From the IMG/VR virus record IMGVR_UViG_3300017743_000125, positions 1 through 23,809 of that record: a stretch of DNA of 23,809 nucleotides. One strand, given 5' to 3'. A program made the translations under genes and the position numbers. The notes under the pieces were generated by a model that was not told the origin of the DNA, did not search any database, and worked only from the letters and a program-made list of their open reading frames with translations. Positions 11,387 through 18,669 of this stretch are shown here, one piece after another (within the stretch, counting starts at the first letter, position 1; every line of letters begins with the position of its first letter). The stretch is from a virus.

Positions 11387-12577
11387 CTAAAAGGCTAGAA
11401 CGCCTGCTCCGCTAAGTTTACCAAACACCGCATCATCCAAGACAAAGAGTGAGGTCTGCAACGAGCCTACCCCCACAGTGACAATATGGTCATCAGCGGT
11501 CACTTCATGCCCCAGTGAAATTACAAGCCCATAACGCTCAATGGCTGATCCCACGCTGTTCGGGGTGAACTTGATTTGAATAACCGAACCCATGTCAAGG
11601 GCAAACATGGAAGTTTTCTGCAACGCAGTCAGGTTGCTCATATCAATGGCGAGCTGAGCAAAGCGGTATTCAGGTTCACCGTAACGCCCCACGAGAAAAT
11701 CCGCATACCCGCTCACCTGTGTGGCATCAGAAAGCAAAGTGTTCACATCATGCTCAAGAATCCCGTAACGGGTTTGGGATAGCGCATTGTTAGCGGTGGA
11801 ACTGTCAGTGCCGTTAGTCACCGTTACCTGGTTATACAACTGTTCAATCCCATACTCAACCTGTGCAGGCGCAAACGGAATCCCAGAATTATCATCCGCA
11901 AACACAGTGACACTGCCCGTTGTGGGTGTGCTGAGCCGGTCTTTGAAAGCCACCCGCCCCTGCTTATCAATAAACAACAAACCGCCCTCGGACAGTTCCA
12001 CCTTCTGCAAGTAGGTCAAGGCGTTACCGGCAAACGTGTCAGTGCCGAGCGTGGAAGCACCTGTGGCAATGTCTCGCTCATCACTAGGCCAATCCACTGA
12101 AGCCATATCGAGAACCGCGCTCACCCGCGCCCCAGACTTCTGCCCCGTAGCAGTGCCCGCAGTGAGAACCTGTTGCGCCAAGAAGGTGAAACCATCAGCC
12201 GCCTCAAGCTGTGCAATGGACTGCCCGCTCTCATCATAGGCAAGGTTCCAGTCAGTGACAGTCCCCACATACTGTGTGACCCCATCAGCCTTCACCCGCA
12301 CCTCCCGCCTCGGCACAATGTTGCCCGCGTAAGGTGAAGAAGTATAGAGAGGGTCAAAGTCGCGGTTCGTGTTATTGAAGCTGATGCTCAAAGCGCCCGC
12401 GTTGAACCTGTCGAGGTCGCGGTTCTTGCCCCTGCTGATGCTCAGGCCGCGCACCTTGGACGTTACGTCTACGAAATCTACGCCGCCTAAAACAAACTCG
12501 GTCGAACCGATAACCCCAGCGACAGAATCATCAAGGGTGAAAGCTTTAGACAGGCCAAGCTCAACAGTGACCGCCAT
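11387..12577 (-). CDS. Minor tail protein (baseplate hub-like)
   Basis: The 396-aa protein follows the tape measure gene (TAATG), where actinophages encode a distal tail or minor tail protein. Visible features: DVTSKVRGLSISRGKNRDLD (about 37-56) and SISFNNTNRDFDPLYTSSPY, the LxRGRxxxxDxFxAGxxxxxLxNxDRxFDP pattern of actinophage minor tail proteins. RREVRVKADGVTQYVGTVTD follows, an FTxxV-type hub strand region. The C-terminal half is beta-rich, with IEQLYNQVTVTNG. It is likely a structural ring or hub at the tail tip. A 16-bp gap to the fibre gene carries that gene's ribosome-binding site. Confidence 0.82.
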   Translation of the reverse strand: MAVTVELGLSKAFTLDDSVAGVIGSTEFVLGGVDFVDVTSKVRGLSISRGKNRDLDRFNAGALSISFNNTNRDFDPLYTSSPYAGNIVPRREVRVKADGVTQYVGTVTDWNLAYDESGQSIAQLEAADGFTFLAQQVLTAGTATGQKSGARVSAVLDMASVDWPSDERDIATGASTLGTDTFAGNALTYLQKVELSEGGLLFIDKQGRVAFKDRLSTPTTGSVTVFADDNSGIPFAPAQVEYGIEQLYNQVTVTNGTDSSTANNALSQTRYGILEHDVNTLLSDATQVSGYADFLVGRYGEPEYRFAQLAIDMSNLTALQKTSMFALDMGSVIQIKFTPNSVGSAIERYGLVISLGHEVTADDHIVTVGVGSLQTSLFVLDDAVFGKLSGAGVLAF

Positions 12578-14334
12578 TAGGCACTCGCAAACACAGGGCC
12601 AGAAGTGCGCTCATAACGCTTGATCGCTGTCACAATCTGCTCACCAATCTGCGCCCCGTTAGACCCCATCCCAGCGTTCACCGTAATGTTGTAAACCGCC
12701 TTTTTGCTTGTGGACTTCGTGGCACCCTCAGAAAGCATCGAGTCAAGTTGCGCCAGCGGGATAACCACCTCAGGCTGCCCAACCTCAGCAAGCCTTCCAA
12801 ACACACCGCCAGGCTGAGGCATCACAACACCACCAGTGGCAAAACCCAAATACCCTGGGCTGCCCTCGATACCGCCGCGCCTCATCTCAGTCGTGACCTC
12901 ACCGAAAGATAAGCCCTTTAGAATGTCAGTCTGTCGCACAGGGCCAGACAGGAGCCGGTTGAACTCCACGAGAACATCATTCAAGAAATCAAGCGCCCCC
13001 GCAAGCGTTGTGATACCGCCCACAATGACACCGCTAGTAAGGTTCAGCAAGAAGGTGCCCAGGTCAGAATCAATGAACTTAATAACCTCATTCACGATAC
13101 CGATGAAGGCTTCCCCGATACGCTCCAGGGCAAACATGAAATCCTCATTAGTGAACAAATCCACCACAACCGGCATGATGGCCTCACCAAGCTCACCCAG
13201 CTTCCCAGTGAGTACCTCCACGACCCCGAAAATCTTGTCGAACATCTGTTCGATAACCGGCCCCTTGTCCTCCATGAACTGAAGGAAGTTGTCAAGGTAG
13301 GGCTGTAGCCGTTCCAGCAAAGCCACACCGATTTCAAGCAGGATAGCCTTAGCCCCAGCCATCGCCTTATTGAACTTAAACTCTGAAGTCTCAGAGGTTA
13401 TGGCTAACGCCTCATCGAGTACACCCACATCATCAGCCATCAGGCGCATGATGTTTGCGTTATCTTCTGCGTTTTTACCCATCAGGTCGAGAACACCCAT
13501 CAAGGCGCGAATGTTGCCAAAAACAGAGGATGCGGCTTCTTCGTTATCGCCAAACCTATCTTTCAAGGTTGCCAGCGTTGAAAGCAATCCTTCTTCCTTG
13601 ATTTGGTCACGCAAACCTTGCGCGGAAAGACCCATGCTTTCTAATGCATCATTAGCCCCCTTAGTGGGACTCAATATGGTTGCCATGACCTGGCGGAGCT
13701 GAGTAGTTGCAACCCGCGCATCAGAACCAGTCTTTGACATGGCTGCAACAGAACCAGCCACCTGATCGAATGAAATGCCCATCTCAGAAGCAATAGGCAA
13801 CACCATGCCGAGCGCATCAGCAAACTCAGCAGGCTCAGCTTTACCCAACCGGACGGCTTCAGCCAAAACATCTACAGCTTTAGTACCACTCAAGTTTTCA
13901 GCGCCAAAGGCGTTCATGGCTGAGGTGGCAAGATCAGCAATAGTTTTGGTCTCACCCAGGCCGATAGCGGCACCCTTCAGGGAAGCTTCCAAAACTTCTG
14001 TGGCCTCAGCGCCACGCAAACCAGCCGAGGTGATAAAGAACAGCGCATCGGCAGCCTCTATCCCACTCTTTCCGAACTCTGGGCCTAGCCTTTTCGCCGC
14101 CTCCTCAAGCACACCAATCTCATCAGCGGTAACACCCACCAAACCCTGAATCTTCGCAAAGCTAGTCTCGAACTGTGCCGCTTCACGCACGCCCGCAACG
14201 GCCACCCCAGCAATAGCAGCAGAAGCCACCCGAGCAATATCAGTCGCAAAGTTACTGAAACCAGCGAGCGCCTTCCTAGCGCCCTTCAGACCCTTATCAT
14301 CAAACTTAGTAACTAGGGGAATAAAAATAGCCAT
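12577..14334 (-). CDS. Tape measure protein
   Basis: The 585-aa protein starts MAIFIPLVTKFDDKGLKGAR and has a TP901-type tape-measure core: alternating Ala/Gly-rich helices, with FETSFAKIQGLVGVTADEIG, AADALFFITSAGLRGAEA and GSDARVATTQLRQVMATILS in the first 250 residues. Hydrophobic stretches occur at about 40-55 and 440-465. The last 100 residues contain FATGGVVMPQPGGVFGRLAEVGQPEVVIPL, given here only by position about 498-528, a tail-end segment common to these proteins. At about 0.15 nm per residue a tail near 90 nm is expected. It sits after a gp10-like gene and overlaps by TAATG at both ends. Confidence 0.93.
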   Translation of the reverse strand: MAIFIPLVTKFDDKGLKGARKALAGFSNFATDIARVASAAIAGVAVAGVREAAQFETSFAKIQGLVGVTADEIGVLEEAAKRLGPEFGKSGIEAADALFFITSAGLRGAEATEVLEASLKGAAIGLGETKTIADLATSAMNAFGAENLSGTKAVDVLAEAVRLGKAEPAEFADALGMVLPIASEMGISFDQVAGSVAAMSKTGSDARVATTQLRQVMATILSPTKGANDALESMGLSAQGLRDQIKEEGLLSTLATLKDRFGDNEEAASSVFGNIRALMGVLDLMGKNAEDNANIMRLMADDVGVLDEALAITSETSEFKFNKAMAGAKAILLEIGVALLERLQPYLDNFLQFMEDKGPVIEQMFDKIFGVVEVLTGKLGELGEAIMPVVVDLFTNEDFMFALERIGEAFIGIVNEVIKFIDSDLGTFLLNLTSGVIVGGITTLAGALDFLNDVLVEFNRLLSGPVRQTDILKGLSFGEVTTEMRRGGIEGSPGYLGFATGGVVMPQPGGVFGRLAEVGQPEVVIPLAQLDSMLSEGATKSTSKKAVYNITVNAGMGSNGAQIGEQIVTAIKRYERTSGPVFASA

Positions 14335-14942
14335 TAGAAACCGAACCTTGCTTTCCTGATCGCGGCGTTAGCATCCTTCATATATTTATTGACAGAGTCT
14401 CTGCCCTGTCTTTCAATACTGCCCGCCCGCTTGATTGCAGCATCGTAAAGGAAGAAACCACCCCGCTTATTGATACCCGTTTTTTTTCTAATCCCCTCAT
14501 TGAAAGCCGCACCCTGACCGCGAACAGCGTGCTGGAACCCAGGAATCCCGTTGCGCTCATAAACCTTTGTGAACTGTCTCCCAGGCCTCCTGCTCGAACC
14601 TGCAAGCTCAGCGTAAATCAAACCAAGCCCGCCCTGAGCCCCAGTGAACTTCATAGACAGAATACGCCTGCTCTTGCCCCCGCCAGTCCTAAACTGCACC
14701 CCAGCCTTTGGCACACCAGTCCACCGAGTCACACCATTCACAGGGTTCCCGCCCCTGCGAGTGTTTGGCCCCATACCAGACAGGGGAGGCGTAGAGTCCA
14801 CAGTGTTAGCGATCTCACGCGCAGTGGCAGCAATACCGGCACGCATATCCTTACGCAACCGCTTCTGAGTCTCATTGTCCATCTTGCGCAAAGTCGCAAC
14901 AGTGTCTTTCAACCCTGTGACACGCATCTTTGTAGACAGCAA
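14334..14942 (-). CDS. gp10-like tail completion/minor structural protein
   Basis: The 202-aa product contains VTGLKDTVATLRKMDNETQK, then RKDMRAGIAATAREIANTVD, an N-terminal helical pair like the HK97 gp10/tail-completion family. A basic Gly/Arg-rich region follows (NTRRGGNPVNG, RTGGGKSRR), with a C-terminal RDSVNKYMKDANAAIRKARF helix. The start at 14942 is a TTG with GGAG five bases upstream; an ATG 15 nt later lacks a good ribosome-binding site. Its position between the tail chaperones and the tape measure is unusual, since gp10-like genes normally precede the tail terminator. Assignment is by pattern. Confidence 0.6.
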   Translation of the reverse strand: MLSTKMRVTGLKDTVATLRKMDNETQKRLRKDMRAGIAATAREIANTVDSTPPLSGMGPNTRRGGNPVNGVTRWTGVPKAGVQFRTGGGKSRRILSMKFTGAQGGLGLIYAELAGSSRRPGRQFTKVYERNGIPGFQHAVRGQGAAFNEGIRKKTGINKRGGFFLYDAAIKRAGSIERQGRDSVNKYMKDANAAIRKARFGF

Positions 14943-14966
14943 CAGAACTCCAATCCTGCTTCTATT

Positions 14967-15140
14967 CTATCGCCTGCCCTTGCGTGGCTTCCTAGACTGA
15001 TTAGCCTTAGCGACCAGGGCGCGTTCAAGCGTGAACAACATCCGAGGTTCTAACGCCAGCAACTCAGTGGGGCTGATGCCAGTCTCAACCGCAATCTGAG
15101 CAATAAGCCAATGAGCTGAAGTCTCCCCCAGCCCCTGCAT
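14967..15140 (-). CDS. Tail assembly chaperone, downstream (T-type) part made by -1 frameshift
   Basis: This is the -1 frame after the upstream chaperone stop, carrying IAQIAVETGISPTELLALEP and RMLFTLERALVAKA, the pattern of the downstream tail chaperone of siphoviruses. An ATG occurs in frame at 15140 (57 aa from there), but expression is expected as a fusion with the 15140-15385 product through the slippery site at 15143-15149. The fusion spans 14967-15385 and has about 139 residues. The T-part would bind the tape measure protein while the G-part helps gather tail tube subunits. The C-terminus is strongly basic (RKPRKGRR). Confidence 0.8.
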   Translation of the reverse strand: MQGLGETSAHWLIAQIAVETGISPTELLALEPRMLFTLERALVAKANQSRKPRKGRR

Positions 15141-15385
15141 TATTTTGGGTTAGAGGCCTCCACGCCTTCCACAGACTCAACCCACTTATCGAACGTGTGC
15201 TTGCTCTCACCAGTGCGCTTCAGAACATGCCACGCCAGCCACAGCAAGTGCGTGATTTTCATGTCAGCGTTCAGGCGGGCCACACTCAAATCGAAGTGCG
15301 CCTCAAACGCCACAAGGTCAGCAGCAATGCCACTGACCTCGCGGTTTGTACCATCAAGAAAAGTTACTAGAAGATTGAAGTTCAT
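15140..15385 (-). CDS. Tail assembly chaperone, upstream (G-type) part
   Basis: The 81-aa product, MNFNLLVTFLDGTNREVSGI..., has a small alpha/beta layout with VAFEAHFDLSVARLNADMKI and HLLWLAWHVLKRTG, as in many actinophage tail chaperones. It ends ASNPK at a TAA that lies right after the heptamer CCCAAAA. It sits between the tail tube gene and the tape measure, the conserved place of lambda G/GT-type pairs. Most ribosomes should stop here; a minority shift to make the longer fusion. Confidence 0.85.
   Translation of the reverse strand: MNFNLLVTFLDGTNREVSGIAADLVAFEAHFDLSVARLNADMKITHLLWLAWHVLKRTGESKHTFDKWVESVEGVEASNPK
15143..15149 (-). promoter_or_regulatory. Programmed -1 ribosomal frameshift site (CCCAAAA)
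   Basis: Read in the upstream frame the codons are AAC CCA AAA TAA. C-CCA-AAA is a canonical X-XXY-YYZ heptamer with both tRNAs able to re-pair after a -1 slip. The new frame is open for 59 codons with tail-chaperone content. The stop codon follows the heptamer directly. Confidence 0.85.
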
Positions 15386-15405
15386 ACCTCAAACTTTAGC
15401 ACTAA

Positions 15406-15813
15406 CTAGCTTACGGCGCGGGTAACTGCTCCTGATACGGGGAAGGTCACATCTTGTGTGGCAAGGTCTCCAACGTTCGAGCTGAACGGGGTGATCTGCG
15501 TAACCAAAGCGTTGAAGGAATAGCTGGGGTTCCCAGCACCAACAGCAGCTGAGGTGGGCTTGAGAACGATAGCGACCTCAGTCCCAAGCGCCGCGTGCAA
15601 GGTGGCATCCACAGCCGAGGCCGCGAAGTCCTGGTGGAAGCTCAACGTGACCGAAGCCTCCTGAAGGCCCGCGACATACGTTCTCGCAGCATCGCCGAAG
15701 GCTGTCGTTTCAAGCTGCTCCCTACTTATATCTAAGGTCAGAGCAGCTAGGCTGGCGCTGAAGTCAGTGCCCCCGATAGTAATGTCAAAATCTGTAGCTG
15801 CGAAAACTGCCAC
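15406..15813 (-). CDS. Major tail (tube) protein
   Basis: The 135-aa protein starts at GTG 15813 with AAGGAG upstream. It begins MAVFAATDFDITIGGTDFSA and has the beta-rich content of small tail tube proteins: LAALTLDISREQLETTAFGD, then EASVTLSFHQDF, and a closing DLATQDVTFPVSGAV strand. The pattern of an N-terminal strand pair followed by a DxxxxTxFGD loop is common in actinophage tube proteins. Its location between the tail terminator and the tail chaperones supports it. Many copies would stack as hexameric rings around the tape measure. Confidence 0.85.
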   Translation of the reverse strand: MAVFAATDFDITIGGTDFSASLAALTLDISREQLETTAFGDAARTYVAGLQEASVTLSFHQDFAASAVDATLHAALGTEVAIVLKPTSAAVGAGNPSYSFNALVTQITPFSSNVGDLATQDVTFPVSGAVTRAVS

Positions 15814-15822
15814 AATGTCTCC

Positions 15823-16224
15823 TTATTCTGCGTAAACGACAACTGAAAACTCAGCTGCCAGATAACTTTGCTCACCTAATGTTATCGCACCGATGTTAGT
15901 CATCTCCTGCATCCTGACATCGAAAGCAGCCCCGCCGAGAGTCTTATCTGACTGGATTGCGTTCTTCACCCCGCCCGCCCCAGTAGAGGCGTAAGCGTTC
16001 AACCTGGCCTGTGCGGAGCGTTCTGACACGCGCCCCACAATCACAGTGATGGTGAAGTTGTAAAGTGCCAGACCCTGCTTGAAAGCCTGATCGTAAGAAA
16101 CACTGTTTAGGGACACAACCGCCACAGGTGGGGACGGGTTGTCAGGAATGTCAGCCTTAGTTCTCAGCCCCGAAATCGTTGCGAGGTTAGTTGCTAAGCC
16201 GTCACGAATTGTGCTGATGCTCAC
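15823..16224 (-). CDS. Tail terminator-like protein
   Basis: The 133-aa protein begins MSISTIRDGLATNLATISGL, an N-terminal helix, then KADIPDNPSPPVAVVSLNSV, a central strand block LYNFTITVIVGRVSERSAQA, and a strand end LAAEFSVVVYAE. This is the usual fold pattern of siphovirus tail terminators, which cap the tail tube and join it to the head. The start is GTG at 16224, overlapping the connector gene's TGA (GTGA). It precedes the tail tube gene, the normal position. The call is by pattern and order. Confidence 0.75.
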   Translation of the reverse strand: MSISTIRDGLATNLATISGLRTKADIPDNPSPPVAVVSLNSVSYDQAFKQGLALYNFTITVIVGRVSERSAQARLNAYASTGAGGVKNAIQSDKTLGGAAFDVRMQEMTNIGAITLGEQSYLAAEFSVVVYAE

Positions 16225-16832
16225 GCGGTTCTCATTCTCCTGAAGGGCATCAAAAGTTTCTCGACATCAGGGTCCACCCGACCCACCCGCATCACGCCCA
16301 AATCTCCGAAACCCATCACACCCGTTGGGGAGTCGTACCGCTTGAACTGGCGCATGGAAAGAATGATGCACGCCTGCTTCACCGCTGTAGGGATAGAAGC
16401 GAAACCGAACACGCCCACGATCTGCACAGAAGCCTGCTGAGCCTCCACGTTGCGGGGCTGATAAATCGGGAACAAGTAATCACCCACAGCGCTCACAGTG
16501 TTGAAGGGTGTCTCAATACCGCCCGCGATTCCATTCAGGGGAGAAAGTTGAAAGTCCGAGGTTGTCCAAGTCTGATTGAACACGCCATCACCGGCAGTGT
16601 CCACCTTCAAAGTTGTCACCGTTTGAATGTCATCGGTGTGGGTTGTCAGTGAATCGGTGGGCAGGTAAACCCTTGTGGCGCTTGTCGAGTAGAAGAAGCG
16701 CTCGCAGAACCCATCAATCTCACGCGATGCAGCCTCAATGCTTATCTCCAGTAGGCCGTCATCCACTGTGTCTGTAATACGCAAAGCAGCCTTCACATCG
16801 GCAAGTGGCGCGTAACCGTTCTCAATAGCCAT
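16221..16832 (-). CDS. Head-tail connector protein (gp6-like)
   Basis: The 203-aa protein begins MAIENGYAPLADVKAALRIT and continues DTVDDGLLEISIEAASREID, then GFCERFFYSTSATRVYLPTD. This is the N-terminal helical pattern of HK97 gp6/Phage_connect-type adaptors, with long loops and IPTAVKQACIILSMRQFKRY near the C-terminus as the second conserved helix. Such proteins form a ring beneath the portal. The ATG at 16832 has a strong GGAGG upstream and a candidate -10 at 16850-16855, so a new transcript for the tail genes may start here, after the capsid unit. Confidence 0.85.
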   Translation of the reverse strand: MAIENGYAPLADVKAALRITDTVDDGLLEISIEAASREIDGFCERFFYSTSATRVYLPTDSLTTHTDDIQTVTTLKVDTAGDGVFNQTWTTSDFQLSPLNGIAGGIETPFNTVSAVGDYLFPIYQPRNVEAQQASVQIVGVFGFASIPTAVKQACIILSMRQFKRYDSPTGVMGFGDLGVMRVGRVDPDVEKLLMPFRRMRTA

Positions 16833-16849
16833 GTAATCCTCCAGGTTCT

Positions 16850-16855
16850 ATTCTA
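16850..16855 (-). promoter_or_regulatory. Candidate -10 for the connector/tail operon
   Basis: TAGAAT on the minus strand, 17 bp before the ATG at 16832, within the string GCGATAGAATAGAA. The same 14-base string occurs at the end of the tail chaperone gene (about 14961-14974). The -35 is not clear. The terminator at 17302-17340 would stop capsid transcripts, so a promoter is needed about here. Confidence 0.45.
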
Positions 16856-16881
16856 TCGCGGGCAGTGTGCCTGGTTTGTGT

Positions 16882-16910
16882 TTGCACAATGAGTGTGTAG
16901 GCTATACAGT
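16882..16910 (+). promoter_or_regulatory. Promoter of leaderless plus-strand gene
   Basis: TTGCAC (16882-16887), a 17-bp spacer and TACAGT (16905-16910), then 6 nt to the ATG at 16917. This is the best-formed of the three plus-strand promoters. The -10 region (TATACAGT) also resembles the operator half-site of promoter copy 1. Confidence 0.7.
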
Positions 16911-16916
16911 ATGAGC

Positions 16917-17300
16917 ATGACAACAGAACGCCAGTGTGACCTCTCAAAGCGCACAGACCAGCAAAACATCCACCGCCTCAACCAGCAACTCAACGCCATC
17001 TGGCGCATAGGTGATCGTGACGAATGCTCCATCAAACACGTTGGGCACGCAATGGCGGCGCTCATCGCCTGTGGTGACTGGACTGAAGCAGTGGACTACA
17101 CCGAACCCTGGGACTACTACCCTCACGGGGAAACCCTAGAAATCCAGAAGCGCAGGGAAACGCTCGCCTACAGGTGGGGCAAAGTTGCAGACACCATCAC
17201 CCGCATTGACAACCATGAGCGCCTCACCACCCGCCTCATCCCAGGCAGTGACTTTGGCACCTATGTAAATCAGTACCTCGAAACCTATTGGGAGAAATAA
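16917..17300 (+). CDS. Unknown plus-strand protein (127 aa)
   Basis: The product begins MTTERQCDLSKRTDQQNIHR. It is soluble, rich in charged and aromatic residues (WDYYPHGETLEIQKR, YVNQYLETYWEK), with a helical N-terminal half (LNQQLNAIWRIGDRDECSIK) and a second helical region HVGHAMAALIACGDW. Family not recognised. The ATG at 16917, not 16911, is taken as start because it falls exactly at the expected transcription start, giving a leaderless mRNA. It stands alone on the plus strand between the capsid and connector genes, convergent with the capsid gene across a bidirectional terminator. It looks like an inserted accessory (moron) gene. Confidence 0.8.
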   Translation: MTTERQCDLSKRTDQQNIHRLNQQLNAIWRIGDRDECSIKHVGHAMAALIACGDWTEAVDYTEPWDYYPHGETLEIQKRRETLAYRWGKVADTITRIDNHERLTTRLIPGSDFGTYVNQYLETYWEK

Positions 17301-17301
17301 G

Positions 17302-17340
17302 AAACCCCCCACCACCCATGACAGGCGGGGAGGGGTTCCT
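17302..17340. terminator. Bidirectional terminator between capsid gene and plus-strand gene
   Basis: AACCCC (17303-17308) pairs with GGGGTT (17332-17337), with more C/G pairing inside. On the minus strand the stem is followed by TTTCTTATTT (good U-rich tail); on the plus strand it follows the TAA of the 16917 gene directly, with a weaker tail. Confidence 0.75.
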
Positions 17341-17354
17341 TGAACCGATAAGGC

Positions 17355-18500
17355 TTAGGCCATTGTCAGTTTCTTTATATGCGAGGATCCGTTAGCCACG
17401 CCGGCGGCGATGCGGTACGTGAACCTATAGCCGGTGATGTCGTTTGCGAAGTACGCATCGGTGGAAACGCTTGTTGCGAGTCCGGTGGTTGCGATTTTCA
17501 CCGAAGGCCAGTGACCGAAGAACGCGGCCTGGTTTCCAGTGGTAGCTGCATCCACAGCAGGGTTTTCGTAAACGGGGAACCCAAGCAGAGTAGCGCTTGC
17601 GTTGCCATCCACCGAGGAAACGATTGGGTCGAGAATGTAGCGACCATCCGAATCCTTCAGCTTACGGATCAGAGCCATGGTGCTAGGAGCAACCATAAAT
17701 CCGGTCCCTGGCAAAAGTCGAACCATGCCATCGGGAGCGAAGCAGAGCTCTATCAATTCGTCAGCGGTGATAGCCGTGGCTGAAGCGGCGGTTACGCCAG
17801 CGCCAGCAACAGCTTCAACTGCTGTGTTCACGATGGTGTTCACGCGCGTTCCGATTGCTACGCCCGCATTTTCGATAATCGAGCTTTCGATGTCGAATCC
17901 AGCATCGCTAATCAGCTCGTTAGCAAGCTTCACGATGAAGCCCTGCTTGGCAGGCTGGAGGAGGAGAGAACCATAAGTGTTCTCGGACTCATCCATGGCA
18001 GCGCCAGCAGCGCTTTCCGTTGCAGTGCTATAGGCCGTCATTACGGGCACCCGCAAATCTGATCCTGAGTCCCTGTTGAATACCTCAGAGGTCTCCAAGT
18101 AAGGGCCAACCAATTTAGCGAGCGCGTAAACGCGGTCAAGGAAGTCCACAGGAACAGTGTTCGCAGAAGGAACTAGCGTGGCACGCTTTTCCATCGTGAA
18201 GTCATGTCCACGGATTTCACCGCGAGCCATCGAACGGAACACATCGGCTGCGCCGCGTGCTTCCTCGACAACCTCAAGGCCACGCGAAGCTTCAGAAGCC
18301 TGTGCGAGACGGTCAGCGGAACGACGTGCAACCTCAAGCGCCTCATCAGCTTTGCGGATGTCGCTTTCGATACGGTCAATTTTTTCCAACTCAGCGGAGT
18401 CAAGTCCACGCGAGTCTGCTTCTGCACCGTCAATAACTTCACGGATTTGCATTGTCAGGTTTGCGCGGGCTTCTTCCTGAGTCTTGATGAACTCAGACAT
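17355..18500 (-). CDS. Major capsid protein (HK97 fold)
   Basis: The ATG at 18500 has GAAAGGG upstream, giving 381 aa; a longer frame from 18551 lacks a good site. The first about 100 residues (MSEFIKTQEEARANLTMQIR...) are a charged coiled coil, the scaffold-like delta domain that is normally cleaved by the prohead protease. The HK97-fold body follows, with VPVMTAYSTATESAAGAAMD, LQPAKQGFIVKLANELISDA, the A-domain stretch GFMVAPSTMALIRKLKDSDG, and the C-terminal FFGHWPSVKIATTGLATSVS and TGYRFTYRIAAGV. It has its own promoter and terminator, so it can be expressed at higher level than its neighbours. Confidence 0.93.
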   Translation of the reverse strand: MSEFIKTQEEARANLTMQIREVIDGAEADSRGLDSAELEKIDRIESDIRKADEALEVARRSADRLAQASEASRGLEVVEEARGAADVFRSMARGEIRGHDFTMEKRATLVPSANTVPVDFLDRVYALAKLVGPYLETSEVFNRDSGSDLRVPVMTAYSTATESAAGAAMDESENTYGSLLLQPAKQGFIVKLANELISDAGFDIESSIIENAGVAIGTRVNTIVNTAVEAVAGAGVTAASATAITADELIELCFAPDGMVRLLPGTGFMVAPSTMALIRKLKDSDGRYILDPIVSSVDGNASATLLGFPVYENPAVDAATTGNQAAFFGHWPSVKIATTGLATSVSTDAYFANDITGYRFTYRIAAGVANGSSHIKKLTMA

Positions 18501-18594
18501 AGTATGCCCTTTCAATAGTTTGATTAGTTTGTTTCGCAGTGGTGGTGACACTCAACTACTACCAGCAGCGGTAACGCACAAATCCGGTACTCCC

Positions 18595-18602
18595 ATTGTA
18601 TA
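18595..18602 (-). promoter_or_regulatory. Candidate promoter of the major capsid gene
   Basis: TATACAAT on the minus strand lies between the terminator at 18627-18654 and the capsid start, leaving a leader of about 90 nt. No good -35 is seen. Expression of the capsid gene needs a promoter in this 120-bp region because the preceding unit is terminated. Confidence 0.5.
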
Positions 18603-18626
18603 AGGTAGGCGTGTCTTTACTGTGGG

Positions 18627-18654
18627 CAAAAGAAAACCCCCTCCGTAGAGGGGG
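18627..18654 (-). terminator. Rho-independent terminator after accessory gene
   Basis: On the minus strand, CCCCCTC-TACG-GAGGGGG, a 7-bp perfect stem with a 4-nt loop, is followed by TTTTCTTTT. It ends the unit of the 69-aa gene at 18670-18879. Confidence 0.9.
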
Positions 18655-18669
18655 CTCTCTGATTTGTAA

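Noticed and set aside
12836-14149. Several plus-strand frames of 110-148 codons opposite the tape measure
   Set aside because: All lie antisense to a convincing tape measure protein; Ser/Pro/Lys-rich shadow composition and no start signals.
14529-15053. 174-codon plus-strand frame
   Set aside because: It crosses the gp10-like and chaperone genes on the other strand without any start signal.
17379-18518. Plus-strand frames opposite the capsid gene
   Set aside because: Antisense shadows of the HK97-fold capsid protein.
17355-18551. 398-aa capsid start
   Set aside because: The ATG at 18500 has a good Shine-Dalgarno (GAAAGGG); the longer N-terminus is basic and lacks one.
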